Of a DNA stretch of 25,052 nucleotides, positions 8,234 through 16,621 are shown piece by piece; the first letter of the stretch is position 1, and every line of letters begins with the position of its first letter. The DNA is from an uncultured Lachnospiraceae bacterium (GTDB taxonomy: Bacteria > Bacillota > Clostridia > Lachnospirales > Lachnospiraceae), in contig CAJUJP010000049.1 in NCBI GenBank assembly GCA_910586615.1, positions 1 through 25,052 of the forward strand. The letters run 5' to 3'. Made by a program: the position numbers and the translations under genes. The notes under the pieces are model-generated. The model worked only from the letters and a program-made list of their open reading frames with translations. It did not search any database and was not told the origin of the DNA.

Positions 8234-11200
8234 TCAAGTGCGGATCAACAATTCTTCAGCCAGCCAGTTCTCGACCTCTCCGGCAAACACCGGGATGGAA
8301 ACCGGCTCTGTAATACCGTTTTCGGCCAGATATTGCTGCCTCCTCTTTTTTGTCTCTGCACTGTCTGCGCTCTGTGCAAATCTGTGGATAGAATCCTCAT
8401 CAGACAGCTTCATCTGCTGCTCTGAAACAAACCGGAAACAATCGTCATACACAAGCGTATTATTCCGGTAAAGCTCTTCCATGGAAATAAACCGGGATTT
8501 CGGGAACAACTCCTGTTCCCGCACTTCACTCTGCAGTTCATAAGTCGTCCCGCACCGGGCATCTTTTAACAGACTCTCTTCCCGCAGTCTGTCCTTCTGA
8601 TCCGGTGCACTCTTCCACAGAGCCGCCGGTACATTTTTTGTCACACTGCTCTGCCGGAATCTGTCATTCATGTTACTTTTCTTTTCGTCTTCTACCGTCA
8701 GCACGATCTTTGACTTAAGCTCTGCGCTGTTCACAGGCCGCACGTTTCCCTGTTCGGGTATTCTGGATACCAGCGTTATGCCAAATCCGTTGGGCGTAAT
8801 GATGTCTGTTCCGTCAGGAGTCTGCCCGGCAATGCCCGTGACTGTAACCGCAAGGATATCCGTATCGCCACGAGAACCTTCAACACTCTGCCTGTTCATT
8901 TTCATTCTACGGTTCTGCGCATCATCCAGTAAAAACGATTCCTTGAACTTTTCCCAGTCCAGCGTCTCGCCTGAATGATCCGCTCCCTTGGAAAAAGAGA
9001 TGGTAAAAGAAATGATGAACCACGAAACATGCAGCCGTCCCTGTACCTCCGGTCCCCAGAGTGCAAGCTTCGCCGCCAGTTCAATGGAAAAAGTCTTATG
9101 GATAAACCAGCCATCAACCCGGTAAGAAGCGCCCAGCGACACACCGATCTCCGCCCGGTAATAAAAAGGTTTCCATGACACGATAAAATCCGCCCAGGCG
9201 ATAAACCATGCACGCAGTTTTCCCAATGTGTAGACCGCACTCAGCTTGCCGCCGGCCATCACCGCGCCGGGCGTAAGCGCAAAATACATCTCGCCGGATA
9301 TATTTAAATGTGAATTAATATTCCAGTTTAATCCAAGCCGCGGCACTTCCGGATAATGATCCGGCTTTTGGAATGCCGGATGATATCCTCCCAGCGTAAT
9401 CACGAAATCACCGCTGTGTTCACTGCCGTCAAACCAGAAAAACGCCGCAAATCCGCCTGTCAATTTACAATCTCTGGACAGAATATAAGACTCGGATGTC
9501 AGCCGCGCCTCCGCACAGAACACCCCGGCTGACGGATCATATTCCGCACGCAGAGCAAGCTGTGCCTTCGCTACAGGATTAGACGGTGCATGAGGGGGCA
9601 TAGATATATCCGCAGTTCCAAGCACCCCGATCTGAAACTTTTTCCCGAAAGAAACCGACAAAAGCAGAAATCCGTCCACAATTTTGAAGGAAGTAAACCG
9701 TACACCGGCCGTCAGGAAATTCTGCCTGCCTTCCTCTGTGATATATCTGTTCAGTTCATCCAGCGTATGCGCATCAAAACCTTTCTGTACGGCCTTGATC
9801 AGCGGATATTCCGGTACTTTTTCTACCGACGGCAAGGTAAGCTTCTTATTGTATCCGAAGCCCAGCGCCAGCCCTGTCACAAAGAACGCCGGCGGACCGC
9901 CAATCGCCGCAGAAAGCGCCATATAAGCAAACAGCGAACCGGAAGAATATTCTCCCACAGCCATTGCCGTAACCGCCTTGCACTTCACCAGAAGAGAACC
10001 GGCATAGACTTCCTTTCCGGCCCTCTGCTTTCTGGAAAAGCTTCCGCTGACCGCCAGTGCACCGTTGTCAAACGACACCCCGAATCCCGAAAGATAAAAG
10101 GCCGCATCCGACAATTTTGAAAGATTGATCCCTGCACCGGCCTCCGCCAGACTGAAAGTAAAAGGTGAGAGGGCAAGCGACGCATCCAGAAGCAGCACAA
10201 CTCTGCTGCCATCCAGACCGATTCCCGCTTTCGAAACCGTCAGGATCGAAATGGTTTTATTCAGTTTAATCCATTTTACTGTTTCCGGTACGGTTCCGAT
10301 GCCGTTGCTGTTCCCGGCCTGCTGCCCCGGCTCACAGCCTTTATACTGGCATATTTCTTCTATCTGATCTGCTTTTCTCTGTATCACTGTATCATGCGGC
10401 GCCGGCTTATAAAGTTCCACCGTACACGCACTGCCCAATGCTGTGCACCGGAATACCACACCCTCTGCCGAGGATGCCGCCAGCACAAAATCTTTCACAG
10501 AAAGGTCAGGCGCTGCCGATGTAACCTTCTGAACCAGTTCTCCCACCAGGGGCATCTGAAGCAGATCCACGGAAATCTTCGGATCGGCCTCATAGGCAAC
10601 AGCCCATCCCGACTGCTCTCCTGCACTTATTTCCGCGGAAATCCTTCCCGCGTCTGTGGTTATGTCCAGTGCAAATTTTCTGGTGGTAAAATTGTAATTC
10701 ACCCCAAGCTTTGTAACAGCAAACTCCGAAATGCAGTCAGGAAGATGCCCTGTCCCGATCCCCAGTTCAGCGGCGATCTTTCCAAATGTCAGATCCCCAA
10801 ACTCCGCTTCTCCGGCAAGTATAAATCCGCCCTTTTCCTTTGAGACCGACAGATATACATCCGCTCCGCCCACATGAATACGGGCGATTATACAAAATGC
10901 CACTGCCTCACCCTGTCTGGAAGATATCTCAAGGGCAATTTCCGTGATGGCAAAATCATCGGAAACCACAAGTACGTTTTCCAGATCCACATACCCGTGA
11001 AAAGCCTTTTCTCCCGATTGATAAGAAACCGTAAGCATACGGATCTTCACGGCAAGCAGAGAGCCGGGAAGGGAACTTCGGTCAAAGGTCTGCCCGAACC
11101 CCTGTGCACTCAGCGCAATAAAATCTCCTAAACTGTAATCCTCCTCTGAATAAGCCATCGCTTCAAATGTAAGGCCCGTATCTTTGCAATAGCTTCCATG

Positions 11201-14200
11201 CAATGCCAGCGTAATTCCGCCCAGCGCCAAGACTCCTCCAAGCTTTAATTCTCCGAATCTCCCCTCTGCAAAATCGAGATGAAAAGACAGGGACTCAATG
11301 CCGAGTTTTGCCTTACCTACCTCAAATTCCAGCACCTGTTCTGCCGACAGGTACAGAGAATAACTGCCGGATGCCACATCCGCATTCAATTCCATGCCGG
11401 TCAGTTTTATCGCAGGAAAACAGATATCCTTTGCAAACAATTCTGCAACATCTGCAAAATTCAATATAGAATCATCCGCCAGACACGCATAAATGGTCTG
11501 ATCCGAACGGTACATCAGGTCAAAGACCGTACTCCCGATATGCCATTTTCCCAATACACTGTAATCAACCTTCCTTTTCCCGCTTTCAAAAGGATATTCT
11601 ATGTTCATCTCAAAATAAGGCTGCAGTGTAATCTTATTGCCAAAAATATTCCACGGTTTTTCTGCTGTGACCGTAAAACCTGCCTGCGTGATTCCCTCCG
11701 ATTCTGTATCCACCGTAAGCGTGACGGAGCGAAGCCCCAGCGATCCGAAAACGCTCTCCTGATCCGGAAGCAGTTCGGAACAACGAACCCCTTCGTCCAG
11801 TCCGAAAAGTGACAGCAGACCTGCAATGGTAAGGACTTTGCCCCCGGCATACTCACCTTCTATGTAAAGTCTGCCGCCGCCTGGTGAAATCACCACCGTC
11901 AGATCAAAATGCTCACCGCCGTCCGTATCCGCAACAATCTCTGCCGCAGCACAAATACAGGGAAAGCCGGTCACATCATCCAGTCCGCTTTCCAATGTCA
12001 CCTCATGTACCATAAACGACAGTTTTTCCGTGACCTGATATACGGCTTCTGCCCCGATCACGCCTCTGAACCGCAGGCCTTCCTCATGTTGTCTCACCAT
12101 GCAGAAAATTTCTTCCGTATCCTTCACCGGTACAATTTCCCTGACACTCTCCCAGAAATCCGCATCCGTTCTAATTACTGCGCGGCAGGTAAATCCGGAC
12201 TCATCCCAAATACACTCTTTCAGATCAGAAAAACATATGCCGGAAAGAAACGGTGCTGTTTTATTCCCGATATAACAGGTTGGAAGATCCGGGAAGTCAT
12301 CTGAAAACTGATAAATTTTTCCCGCCTCGGCAAACGATAAGATCTTTTTATAAAGCCTGCCAAGTTTCGAATCTTCCCGGGATGCAAAGGGCAAAAATGC
12401 AAAACCGGAGTTTCCATTTACCTGCATAACCTGATCAAATACTTTTACATTTAAGCAGTGAAAGCTGCGTATCACAAAACCGTCAAAAACCTGATTGCTT
12501 TTACTCTCCGCAATTGTAGCTGCCGAATCTATATCATTGATCGGCTGTGCCCATCTGGGGACTTCAAATCCTGCCCGCTTCAGTCCCGCCCGTAAACCAT
12601 CGATGAGCTGATCCAGAGCGTCTATGCTTTGAATGCCGCCAGGCATACTATGATAATGTTTTCCCTCTATCTGCTTCATAATACGGAGAGGGTGTATGAC
12701 ACCAGTCATATTTGGAAGCACAGCGCCGATATATGGCAGTCCGCAAACAAGTTCAAAGGGATCCTCATATTCATCTTTCAGCGGTAAATCTGCCATTGCC
12801 GCTTCTATATTGATCTGACGGAAAATCTGATCCTCACCTGCCGGTGTACGTGCAAGCCCGGCATCAAAAGTCTCTGCCATTGTATGTATCGCATTGATTC
12901 TCTTATCATAGTACAACCGCCAGAATGTAAACATAGAGGGCATGATGATCAATGCTATCGGCATTTCCTTTCCCCCCACATTAACCGTTCTTCTGCCCAG
13001 ATATCCCTGATAAAAATCAATCAGACCCGCTGAATGTCCGGACGGCCCGCCCCAAAGCGGCATCAGACACTTTCTGTAGGAAATTGTGCTCAAGTCTGTT
13101 TCGTTGCGGGTCCAGTTCCATAACAATATCGATTTTTGAAATTCCTTTCCTCTCTCATCAGTCAAATCAGCTGTGATGGCCGGCACAAACCCTGAGTCCG
13201 GTGCCTTGGCAACTTTCCAAAACCGGGTTGGCTTTTCCACCAGCTGCAATGTAAAACGGTGTTTATTGGGAGGTTTATCGAACTTTCGTACGGCATTGAT
13301 TATCATCGCACCGCGTATAACTGCCGGAAATCCACGAAATGCAGCCGCACACTCCTCTATCAGTTTTCTATCATCAAGTTTTGCATGTGATTCATAAGGG
13401 ATCTGAGGTTCTTCTTCCAGATATACATTGATCAGTTTTATGAATGCCTCCCACTGAATCTGCCTCGCCAAACGTGAAAGTAATGGAAAATAGAAATATA
13501 TGTACTCTGTTGTTTTGATCGCATTGCCCCTATAGTTCATAAATATTTCTTTCAATTTTGGATTTACACCAACACCTGTTTCAGTCCTGGTAAGAGCAAC
13601 ACATCTGATCAACTCCTTTTGTGCACACAGCAGTCCCGGAGAACCGCACAATTCAAGCGCAAAAATCTTTTCCAGCTTCCTGGTGGCATAGGTGGTAATC
13701 TCACCGATGACTGCCCTGGCAAGCTCCGTCATATCCTTACAGCAGCGAACCTGGTCACGGTTTGACGTTGTCAACTTGTTCAGCCCCGCAGGACTGACTT
13801 TTCCCGGAAAAGGATCTGCTTCCATACTCTCATCAATCAGTACTTTGATCTTGTCTTTTGTCGCCTGTATCATATATTTTTCAGGAAAAGACTGCCAGTT
13901 TTTAACATACTGACGTGCGGATGTCTGCGGACGTATCCCTGCGCTGACCACCACATTACCGATCATGGGATGTGCCCACCGGGAAAATACATCCCCGATG
14001 ATATGATAGGCCGGATTACCGGTATCATCCCACAGGTTAGAAATATCGATACCATACTGTTTCTGAAACTGCTCCATCATAATTTTGCAGGCAGACTCAT
14101 CCTTCAAAGCGGCATCCCAGACAGCCTGCTTCAACTGTTCAAGGTTAACGATTTCCAGACTGGTTCCGTCATTCAGCTGATATGTCACCTCGTTCCACGA

Positions 14201-14317
14201 CACAAACAAAACATTAACCTCAGATATCACGGGATCACCTGGCGGATATAATACCGGAATCCGATATCTGCCTGTTGACGGTTCGGTTGCTTCCTTTGTA
14301 ACCATAAAAAGAATCAT
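8234..14317 (-). CDS. Giant DUF6603-like protein, first gene of the accessory operon
   Basis: The longest frame starts at ATG 14341, but ATG 14317 has GGAG eight bases upstream and gives 2027 residues. Residues 1-700 are mixed alpha/beta and unassigned. They contain LWGGPSGHSAG (421-431), FWRLYY (465-470) and HTMAE (478-482), whose His, Trp and Glu residues look enzyme-like. Residues about 760-1350 are serial amphipathic strands. Residues about 1350-1800 match DUF6603 as I recall it: GGPPAFFVTGLALGFGYN near 1480, EMYFALTPGAVMAGGKLSAV, ADFIVSWKPFYYRAEIGVSL, then ISFTISFSKG and LDWEKFKESFL near 1787. The last 230 residues are charged and probably extended. There is no signal peptide or membrane helix, so it appears cytoplasmic despite a barrel-like strand pattern. 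It leads the operon and is followed closely by the 393-residue gene. Length is within the range of very large DUF6603 proteins. Function is unknown. Confidence 0.88.
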   Translation of the reverse strand: MILFMVTKEATEPSTGRYRIPVLYPPGDPVISEVNVLFVSWNEVTYQLNDGTSLEIVNLEQLKQAVWDAALKDESACKIMMEQFQKQYGIDISNLWDDTGNPAYHIIGDVFSRWAHPMIGNVVVSAGIRPQTSARQYVKNWQSFPEKYMIQATKDKIKVLIDESMEADPFPGKVSPAGLNKLTTSNRDQVRCCKDMTELARAVIGEITTYATRKLEKIFALELCGSPGLLCAQKELIRCVALTRTETGVGVNPKLKEIFMNYRGNAIKTTEYIYFYFPLLSRLARQIQWEAFIKLINVYLEEEPQIPYESHAKLDDRKLIEECAAAFRGFPAVIRGAMIINAVRKFDKPPNKHRFTLQLVEKPTRFWKVAKAPDSGFVPAITADLTDERGKEFQKSILLWNWTRNETDLSTISYRKCLMPLWGGPSGHSAGLIDFYQGYLGRRTVNVGGKEMPIALIIMPSMFTFWRLYYDKRINAIHTMAETFDAGLARTPAGEDQIFRQINIEAAMADLPLKDEYEDPFELVCGLPYIGAVLPNMTGVIHPLRIMKQIEGKHYHSMPGGIQSIDALDQLIDGLRAGLKRAGFEVPRWAQPINDIDSAATIAESKSNQVFDGFVIRSFHCLNVKVFDQVMQVNGNSGFAFLPFASREDSKLGRLYKKILSFAEAGKIYQFSDDFPDLPTCYIGNKTAPFLSGICFSDLKECIWDESGFTCRAVIRTDADFWESVREIVPVKDTEEIFCMVRQHEEGLRFRGVIGAEAVYQVTEKLSFMVHEVTLESGLDDVTGFPCICAAAEIVADTDGGEHFDLTVVISPGGGRLYIEGEYAGGKVLTIAGLLSLFGLDEGVRCSELLPDQESVFGSLGLRSVTLTVDTESEGITQAGFTVTAEKPWNIFGNKITLQPYFEMNIEYPFESGKRKVDYSVLGKWHIGSTVFDLMYRSDQTIYACLADDSILNFADVAELFAKDICFPAIKLTGMELNADVASGSYSLYLSAEQVLEFEVGKAKLGIESLSFHLDFAEGRFGELKLGGVLALGGITLALHGSYCKDTGLTFEAMAYSEEDYSLGDFIALSAQGFGQTFDRSSLPGSLLAVKIRMLTVSYQSGEKAFHGYVDLENVLVVSDDFAITEIALEISSRQGEAVAFCIIARIHVGGADVYLSVSKEKGGFILAGEAEFGDLTFGKIAAELGIGTGHLPDCISEFAVTKLGVNYNFTTRKFALDITTDAGRISAEISAGEQSGWAVAYEADPKISVDLLQMPLVGELVQKVTSAAPDLSVKDFVLAASSAEGVVFRCTALGSACTVELYKPAPHDTVIQRKADQIEEICQYKGCEPGQQAGNSNGIGTVPETVKWIKLNKTISILTVSKAGIGLDGSRVVLLLDASLALSPFTFSLAEAGAGINLSKLSDAAFYLSGFGVSFDNGALAVSGSFSRKQRAGKEVYAGSLLVKCKAVTAMAVGEYSSGSLFAYMALSAAIGGPPAFFVTGLALGFGYNKKLTLPSVEKVPEYPLIKAVQKGFDAHTLDELNRYITEEGRQNFLTAGVRFTSFKIVDGFLLLSVSFGKKFQIGVLGTADISMPPHAPSNPVAKAQLALRAEYDPSAGVFCAEARLTSESYILSRDCKLTGGFAAFFWFDGSEHSGDFVITLGGYHPAFQKPDHYPEVPRLGLNWNINSHLNISGEMYFALTPGAVMAGGKLSAVYTLGKLRAWFIAWADFIVSWKPFYYRAEIGVSLGASYRVDGWFIHKTFSIELAAKLALWGPEVQGRLHVSWFIISFTISFSKGADHSGETLDWEKFKESFLLDDAQNRRMKMNRQSVEGSRGDTDILAVTVTGIAGQTPDGTDIITPNGFGITLVSRIPEQGNVRPVNSAELKSKIVLTVEDEKKSNMNDRFRQSSVTKNVPAALWKSAPDQKDRLREESLLKDARCGTTYELQSEVREQELFPKSRFISMEELYRNNTLVYDDCFRFVSEQQMKLSDEDSIHRFAQSADSAETKKRRQQYLAENGITEPVSIPVFAGEVENWLAEELLIRT

Positions 14318-14351
14318 TCTAAAGTCTCCGTTTTCTTTCATATGCGCTCGT

Positions 14352-14475
14352 ACAATATGTATTGTCGCTGCTCCGCTGTCATTGCCATAACAGTCGAAAT
14401 ATCCTGTTTAAAAACTTTTTATAACAATTATATTGTTAGTATATTACACATCTCATATATTTACAATTAAATTGT
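14352..14475. promoter_or_regulatory. Three operator-like palindromes ACAAT-N3/4-ATTGT
   Basis: Three inverted repeats share one half-site. Site 1 is ACAATTAAATTGT (14463-14475), overlapping the -35. Site 2 is TAACAATTATATTGTTA (14422-14438), covering the edge of the -10 and the predicted start. Site 3 is ACAATATGTATTGT (14352-14365), in the leader. Binding at sites 1 and 2 would block the promoter. The half-site resembles the ACAATT/AATTGT operators known for OhrR-type MarR regulators; which regulator acts here is unknown. Confidence 0.6.
14438..14466 (-). promoter_or_regulatory. Promoter of the accessory operon
   Basis: On the minus strand TTGTAA (14466-14461) and TATACT (14443-14438) are separated by 17 bases. 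The predicted transcript starts near 14431, leaving a leader of about 115 bases. It lies downstream of the rplS terminator, so the accessory operon is probably transcribed independently of the ribosomal genes. Confidence 0.65.
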
Positions 14476-14520
14476 TTGAATTTTCATGCAGCTTTGTAAA
14501 TTATTTGATAATTTTATATA

Positions 14521-14558
14521 ACAAAAAACAGATATCTCAAATCTCTTCAAGATATCTG
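14521..14558 (-). terminator. Rho-independent terminator after rplS
   Basis: On the minus strand a perfect nine-base stem CAGATATCT/AGATATCTG (14558-14550 and 14537-14529) with a 12-base loop is followed by TTTTTTGT. It lies 26 bases after the rplS stop and ends the housekeeping operon. Confidence 0.88.
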
Positions 14559-14584
14559 CTCATCTCTGTGATTCTGCCACTTAC

Positions 14585-14932
14585 TTATTTTACCAGCTCT
14601 TTTACCTTAGCCTTCTTGCCCACACGGTCTCTTAAGTAGTACAGTTTCGCACGTCTTACCTTACCTCTTCTGACTACCTCAACCTTCTCAACATTAGGAG
14701 AATGCATAGGCCATGTCTTCTCAACGCCGACACCGTTGGATACTTTTCTTACCGTGAAGGTTGCTCTGCTGCTGCCGCCCTGAATCTTCAATACGGTACC
14801 TTCAAACACCTGGATTCTCTCGCGGTTGCCCTCTTTGATCTTGCCGTATACCTTTACGGTATCGCCCACGTGAAAATCGCTGACTGTCTCTTTTAACTGC
14901 TCTTTCTCGATTTCTCTGATAATCTCGTTCAT
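14585..14932 (-). CDS. rplS: 50S ribosomal protein L19
   Basis: A 115-residue protein of normal length for L19, a large-subunit protein at the 30S-50S interface. Diagnostic segments are FHVGDTVKVYGKIKEGNRER, IQVFEGTVLKIQGG and the C-terminal RRAKLYYLRDRVGKKAKVKE. The start at ATG 14932 has AGGAGG seven bases upstream. It is the last gene of the housekeeping block. It has its own promoter (15007-15035) in the 174-base gap after trmD and a strong terminator immediately downstream, so it can be expressed both as part of the operon and alone. In most Firmicutes lepB and rbgA follow; here the accessory operon follows instead. Confidence 0.97.
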   Translation of the reverse strand: MNEIIREIEKEQLKETVSDFHVGDTVKVYGKIKEGNRERIQVFEGTVLKIQGGSSRATFTVRKVSNGVGVEKTWPMHSPNVEKVEVVRRGKVRRAKLYYLRDRVGKKAKVKELVK

Positions 14933-15006
14933 AAATCTGCCTCCTAAATATATGGATGTTCTTAATACATTCTGTAACAGAGGACCATCTTTTTCGCAAC
15001 ATTAAT

Positions 15007-15035
15007 AATTTAGCATATTCTTGCAGGTTTTGCAA
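15007..15035 (-). promoter_or_regulatory. Promoter for rplS
   Basis: Minus-strand TTGCAA (15035-15030), a 17-base spacer ending in TGC (extended -10), then TAAATT (15012-15007). A short stem CTTGC/GCAAG overlaps the -35. The transcript would start about 70 bases before the rplS start codon. Some Firmicutes carry an L19 autoregulatory leader in this position; I cannot confirm one here. Confidence 0.5.
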
Positions 15036-15106
15036 GCTGTTTCCTGAGAAACTTTTACCAGAAACTTCTTATAACCTCTTATAAACTTCCTATAAACGAA
15101 AATTTC

Positions 15107-15901
15107 TTATAAACCATCATCTCCGCCACTAATCCGGCGCTGGTATGCCTCGTACAAATCCGGCCGCCGCTCTTTCGTCCGCAGAACAGACTGTTCCTGC
15201 CTCCACGCATCCACTCTGGCATGGTCGCCGCTGAGCAGCACAGCCGGCACCCTTTTGTCATGCCACACTTCCGGTCTGGAATACTGCGGATACTCCAGGA
15301 GTCCGTCATAAAAAGACTCCGTCACCGCCGAATCAGAATTGTGCAGCACTCCCTGCACCAGTCTGGCCACCGCATCAATCATTACCATGGCCGGCAGTTC
15401 ACCGCCTGTCAAAACATAATCGCCCAGAGAAATTTCGTCAGTCACAATCTCCTCCAGAACACGCTCATCAATTCCCTCGTAGTGGCCGCACAGGAAAATC
15501 AGATCCTCTTCCTTTGCCAGTTCCTTTGCCAGTTCCTGATGAAAAGTCCTGCCCTGGGGCGACACATAGATCACCCGCGCCGCACCGCTTCCTGCCGCCG
15601 GCAAAGAGCAGTCCTCCATCCCGCAGGCACTATATGCCTGTTCTTTGCTTTTCCTGCGTCTCTCGATCCGCTCCTGCACTGCCATACAGGCATCGTACAC
15701 AGGCTGCGCCTGCATAAGCATACCTGCACCGCCGCCGTAAGTGTAGTCGTCAACCTTACCGTGCCTGTCCAGCGTATAATCACGGATATTTACCGCCTCT
15801 ATGGAAATATATTCTCTCTCCACCGCTCTTCCGATAATACTGGTATGCAGCCCCTGCATCACCATATCCGGAAAGAGTGTCAGAATATGAAAATTCATCA
15901 T
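15107..15901 (-). CDS. trmD: tRNA (guanine-N1)-methyltransferase TrmD
   Basis: TrmD methylates G37 of tRNAs from S-adenosylmethionine, using a trefoil-knot SPOUT fold, and prevents +1 frameshifting. The 264-residue sequence begins FHILTLFPDMVMQGL and carries DDYTYGGGAGML (51-62), VIYVSPQG (110-117), FLCGHYEGIDERVLE (136-150) and ISLGDYVLTGGELP (157-170), the knot and SAM-binding loop. Two ATGs stand in tandem (15901 and 15898); AGGA is better placed for the second. Compared with typical TrmD of about 240-250 residues, there is a linker insertion of about 25 residues (about 80-106, RRRKSKEQAYSACG onward) before the first SPOUT strand. It lies 40 bases after rimM in the conserved rimM-trmD-rplS order. 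Confidence 0.97.
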   Translation of the reverse strand: MMNFHILTLFPDMVMQGLHTSIIGRAVEREYISIEAVNIRDYTLDRHGKVDDYTYGGGAGMLMQAQPVYDACMAVQERIERRRKSKEQAYSACGMEDCSLPAAGSGAARVIYVSPQGRTFHQELAKELAKEEDLIFLCGHYEGIDERVLEEIVTDEISLGDYVLTGGELPAMVMIDAVARLVQGVLHNSDSAVTESFYDGLLEYPQYSRPEVWHDKRVPAVLLSGDHARVDAWRQEQSVLRTKERRPDLYEAYQRRISGGDDGL

Positions 15902-15941
15902 GCTTCCTGATTCCTTTATATGTCCTGATTCCGATACTTAT

Positions 15942-16448
15942 TTATAACAGTCCGTCCATAATATGCACAGTGATCTGCCGTTTCTCCATGTTGATTTCCT
16001 TAACACACTCTCTGATTGCCGGAAGCAGCGCCTCAGATCTGTCTTCCCGCTCCACAACATAAACATCGTTGGCTCCCGTAGGCATCACGTCCTTCAGACT
16101 GCCGAAAGGTTTCCCTTCGTCCGTCACCACGTCCATGCCGATCAGATCCGCAACGAAATATTCATCTTTTTTCAGACGCACGGCCTGATCTCTCGCAACA
16201 TAGAGTTTCGCTCCCTTGTACTTCTCAATGTCGTTAATGGAGTCCAGCCCTTTAAATTTGAGGATCGCATACTGTTTAAAAAACTTTACGCCTTCTATCT
16301 CCATCTGCAGACGTTCTCTGCCGGTATCCATGATCACTTCTTTTAATTTTTTAAAACGGCCGGCATCGTCTGTGGTGGGAAACACTTTTACTTCCCCTTT
16401 GATTCCATGTGTCTGCGTGATAACACCTACCTGTAATTCGGATATCAT
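15942..16448 (-). CDS. rimM: Ribosome maturation factor RimM
   Basis: RimM binds ribosomal protein S19 and assists late 30S assembly around the head of 16S rRNA. The start at ATG 16448 was chosen for GGAGG five bases upstream; a further in-frame ATG at 16463 would make that site part of the coding sequence. The 168-residue protein shows the N-terminal signature GVITQTHGIKGEVKVFPTTD and, in the middle, DQAVRLKKDEYFVADLIGMD, the junction into the PRC-barrel domain. The C-terminus has PTGANDVYVVE and LLPAIRECVKEIN. The length is normal. The 158 bases separating it from khpA contain imperfect inverted repeats (ACAGCC/GGCTGT) but no terminator I would trust. Confidence 0.95.
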   Translation of the reverse strand: MISELQVGVITQTHGIKGEVKVFPTTDDAGRFKKLKEVIMDTGRERLQMEIEGVKFFKQYAILKFKGLDSINDIEKYKGAKLYVARDQAVRLKKDEYFVADLIGMDVVTDEGKPFGSLKDVMPTGANDVYVVEREDRSEALLPAIRECVKEINMEKRQITVHIMDGLL

Positions 16449-16621
16449 AGTCTCCTCCGTCATAATCTTTTCTATAAAATTTCAAACTGCAATGCAGCTT
16501 CACTACCCGGCATCAGCGTTACAGCACAGCCGGCAGCAGAGCGTATTACTATCCCACAGAAGTATCATAATAACCGCTATAATATCAACAGCCCCACAGA
16601 TTACTCCATGAGGCTGTCCGA

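Noticed and set aside
1..14475. Contractile injection system or tailocin
   Set aside because: No sheath, tube, baseplate-wedge, spike or AAA+ ATPase signature was seen in any of the six proteins. The idea cannot be excluded if more genes lie to the left.
15507..15535. 12-bp direct duplication in trmD (ELAKELAKE)
   Set aside because: In-frame and short, in a helix that tolerates repeats; no sign of a damaged gene.
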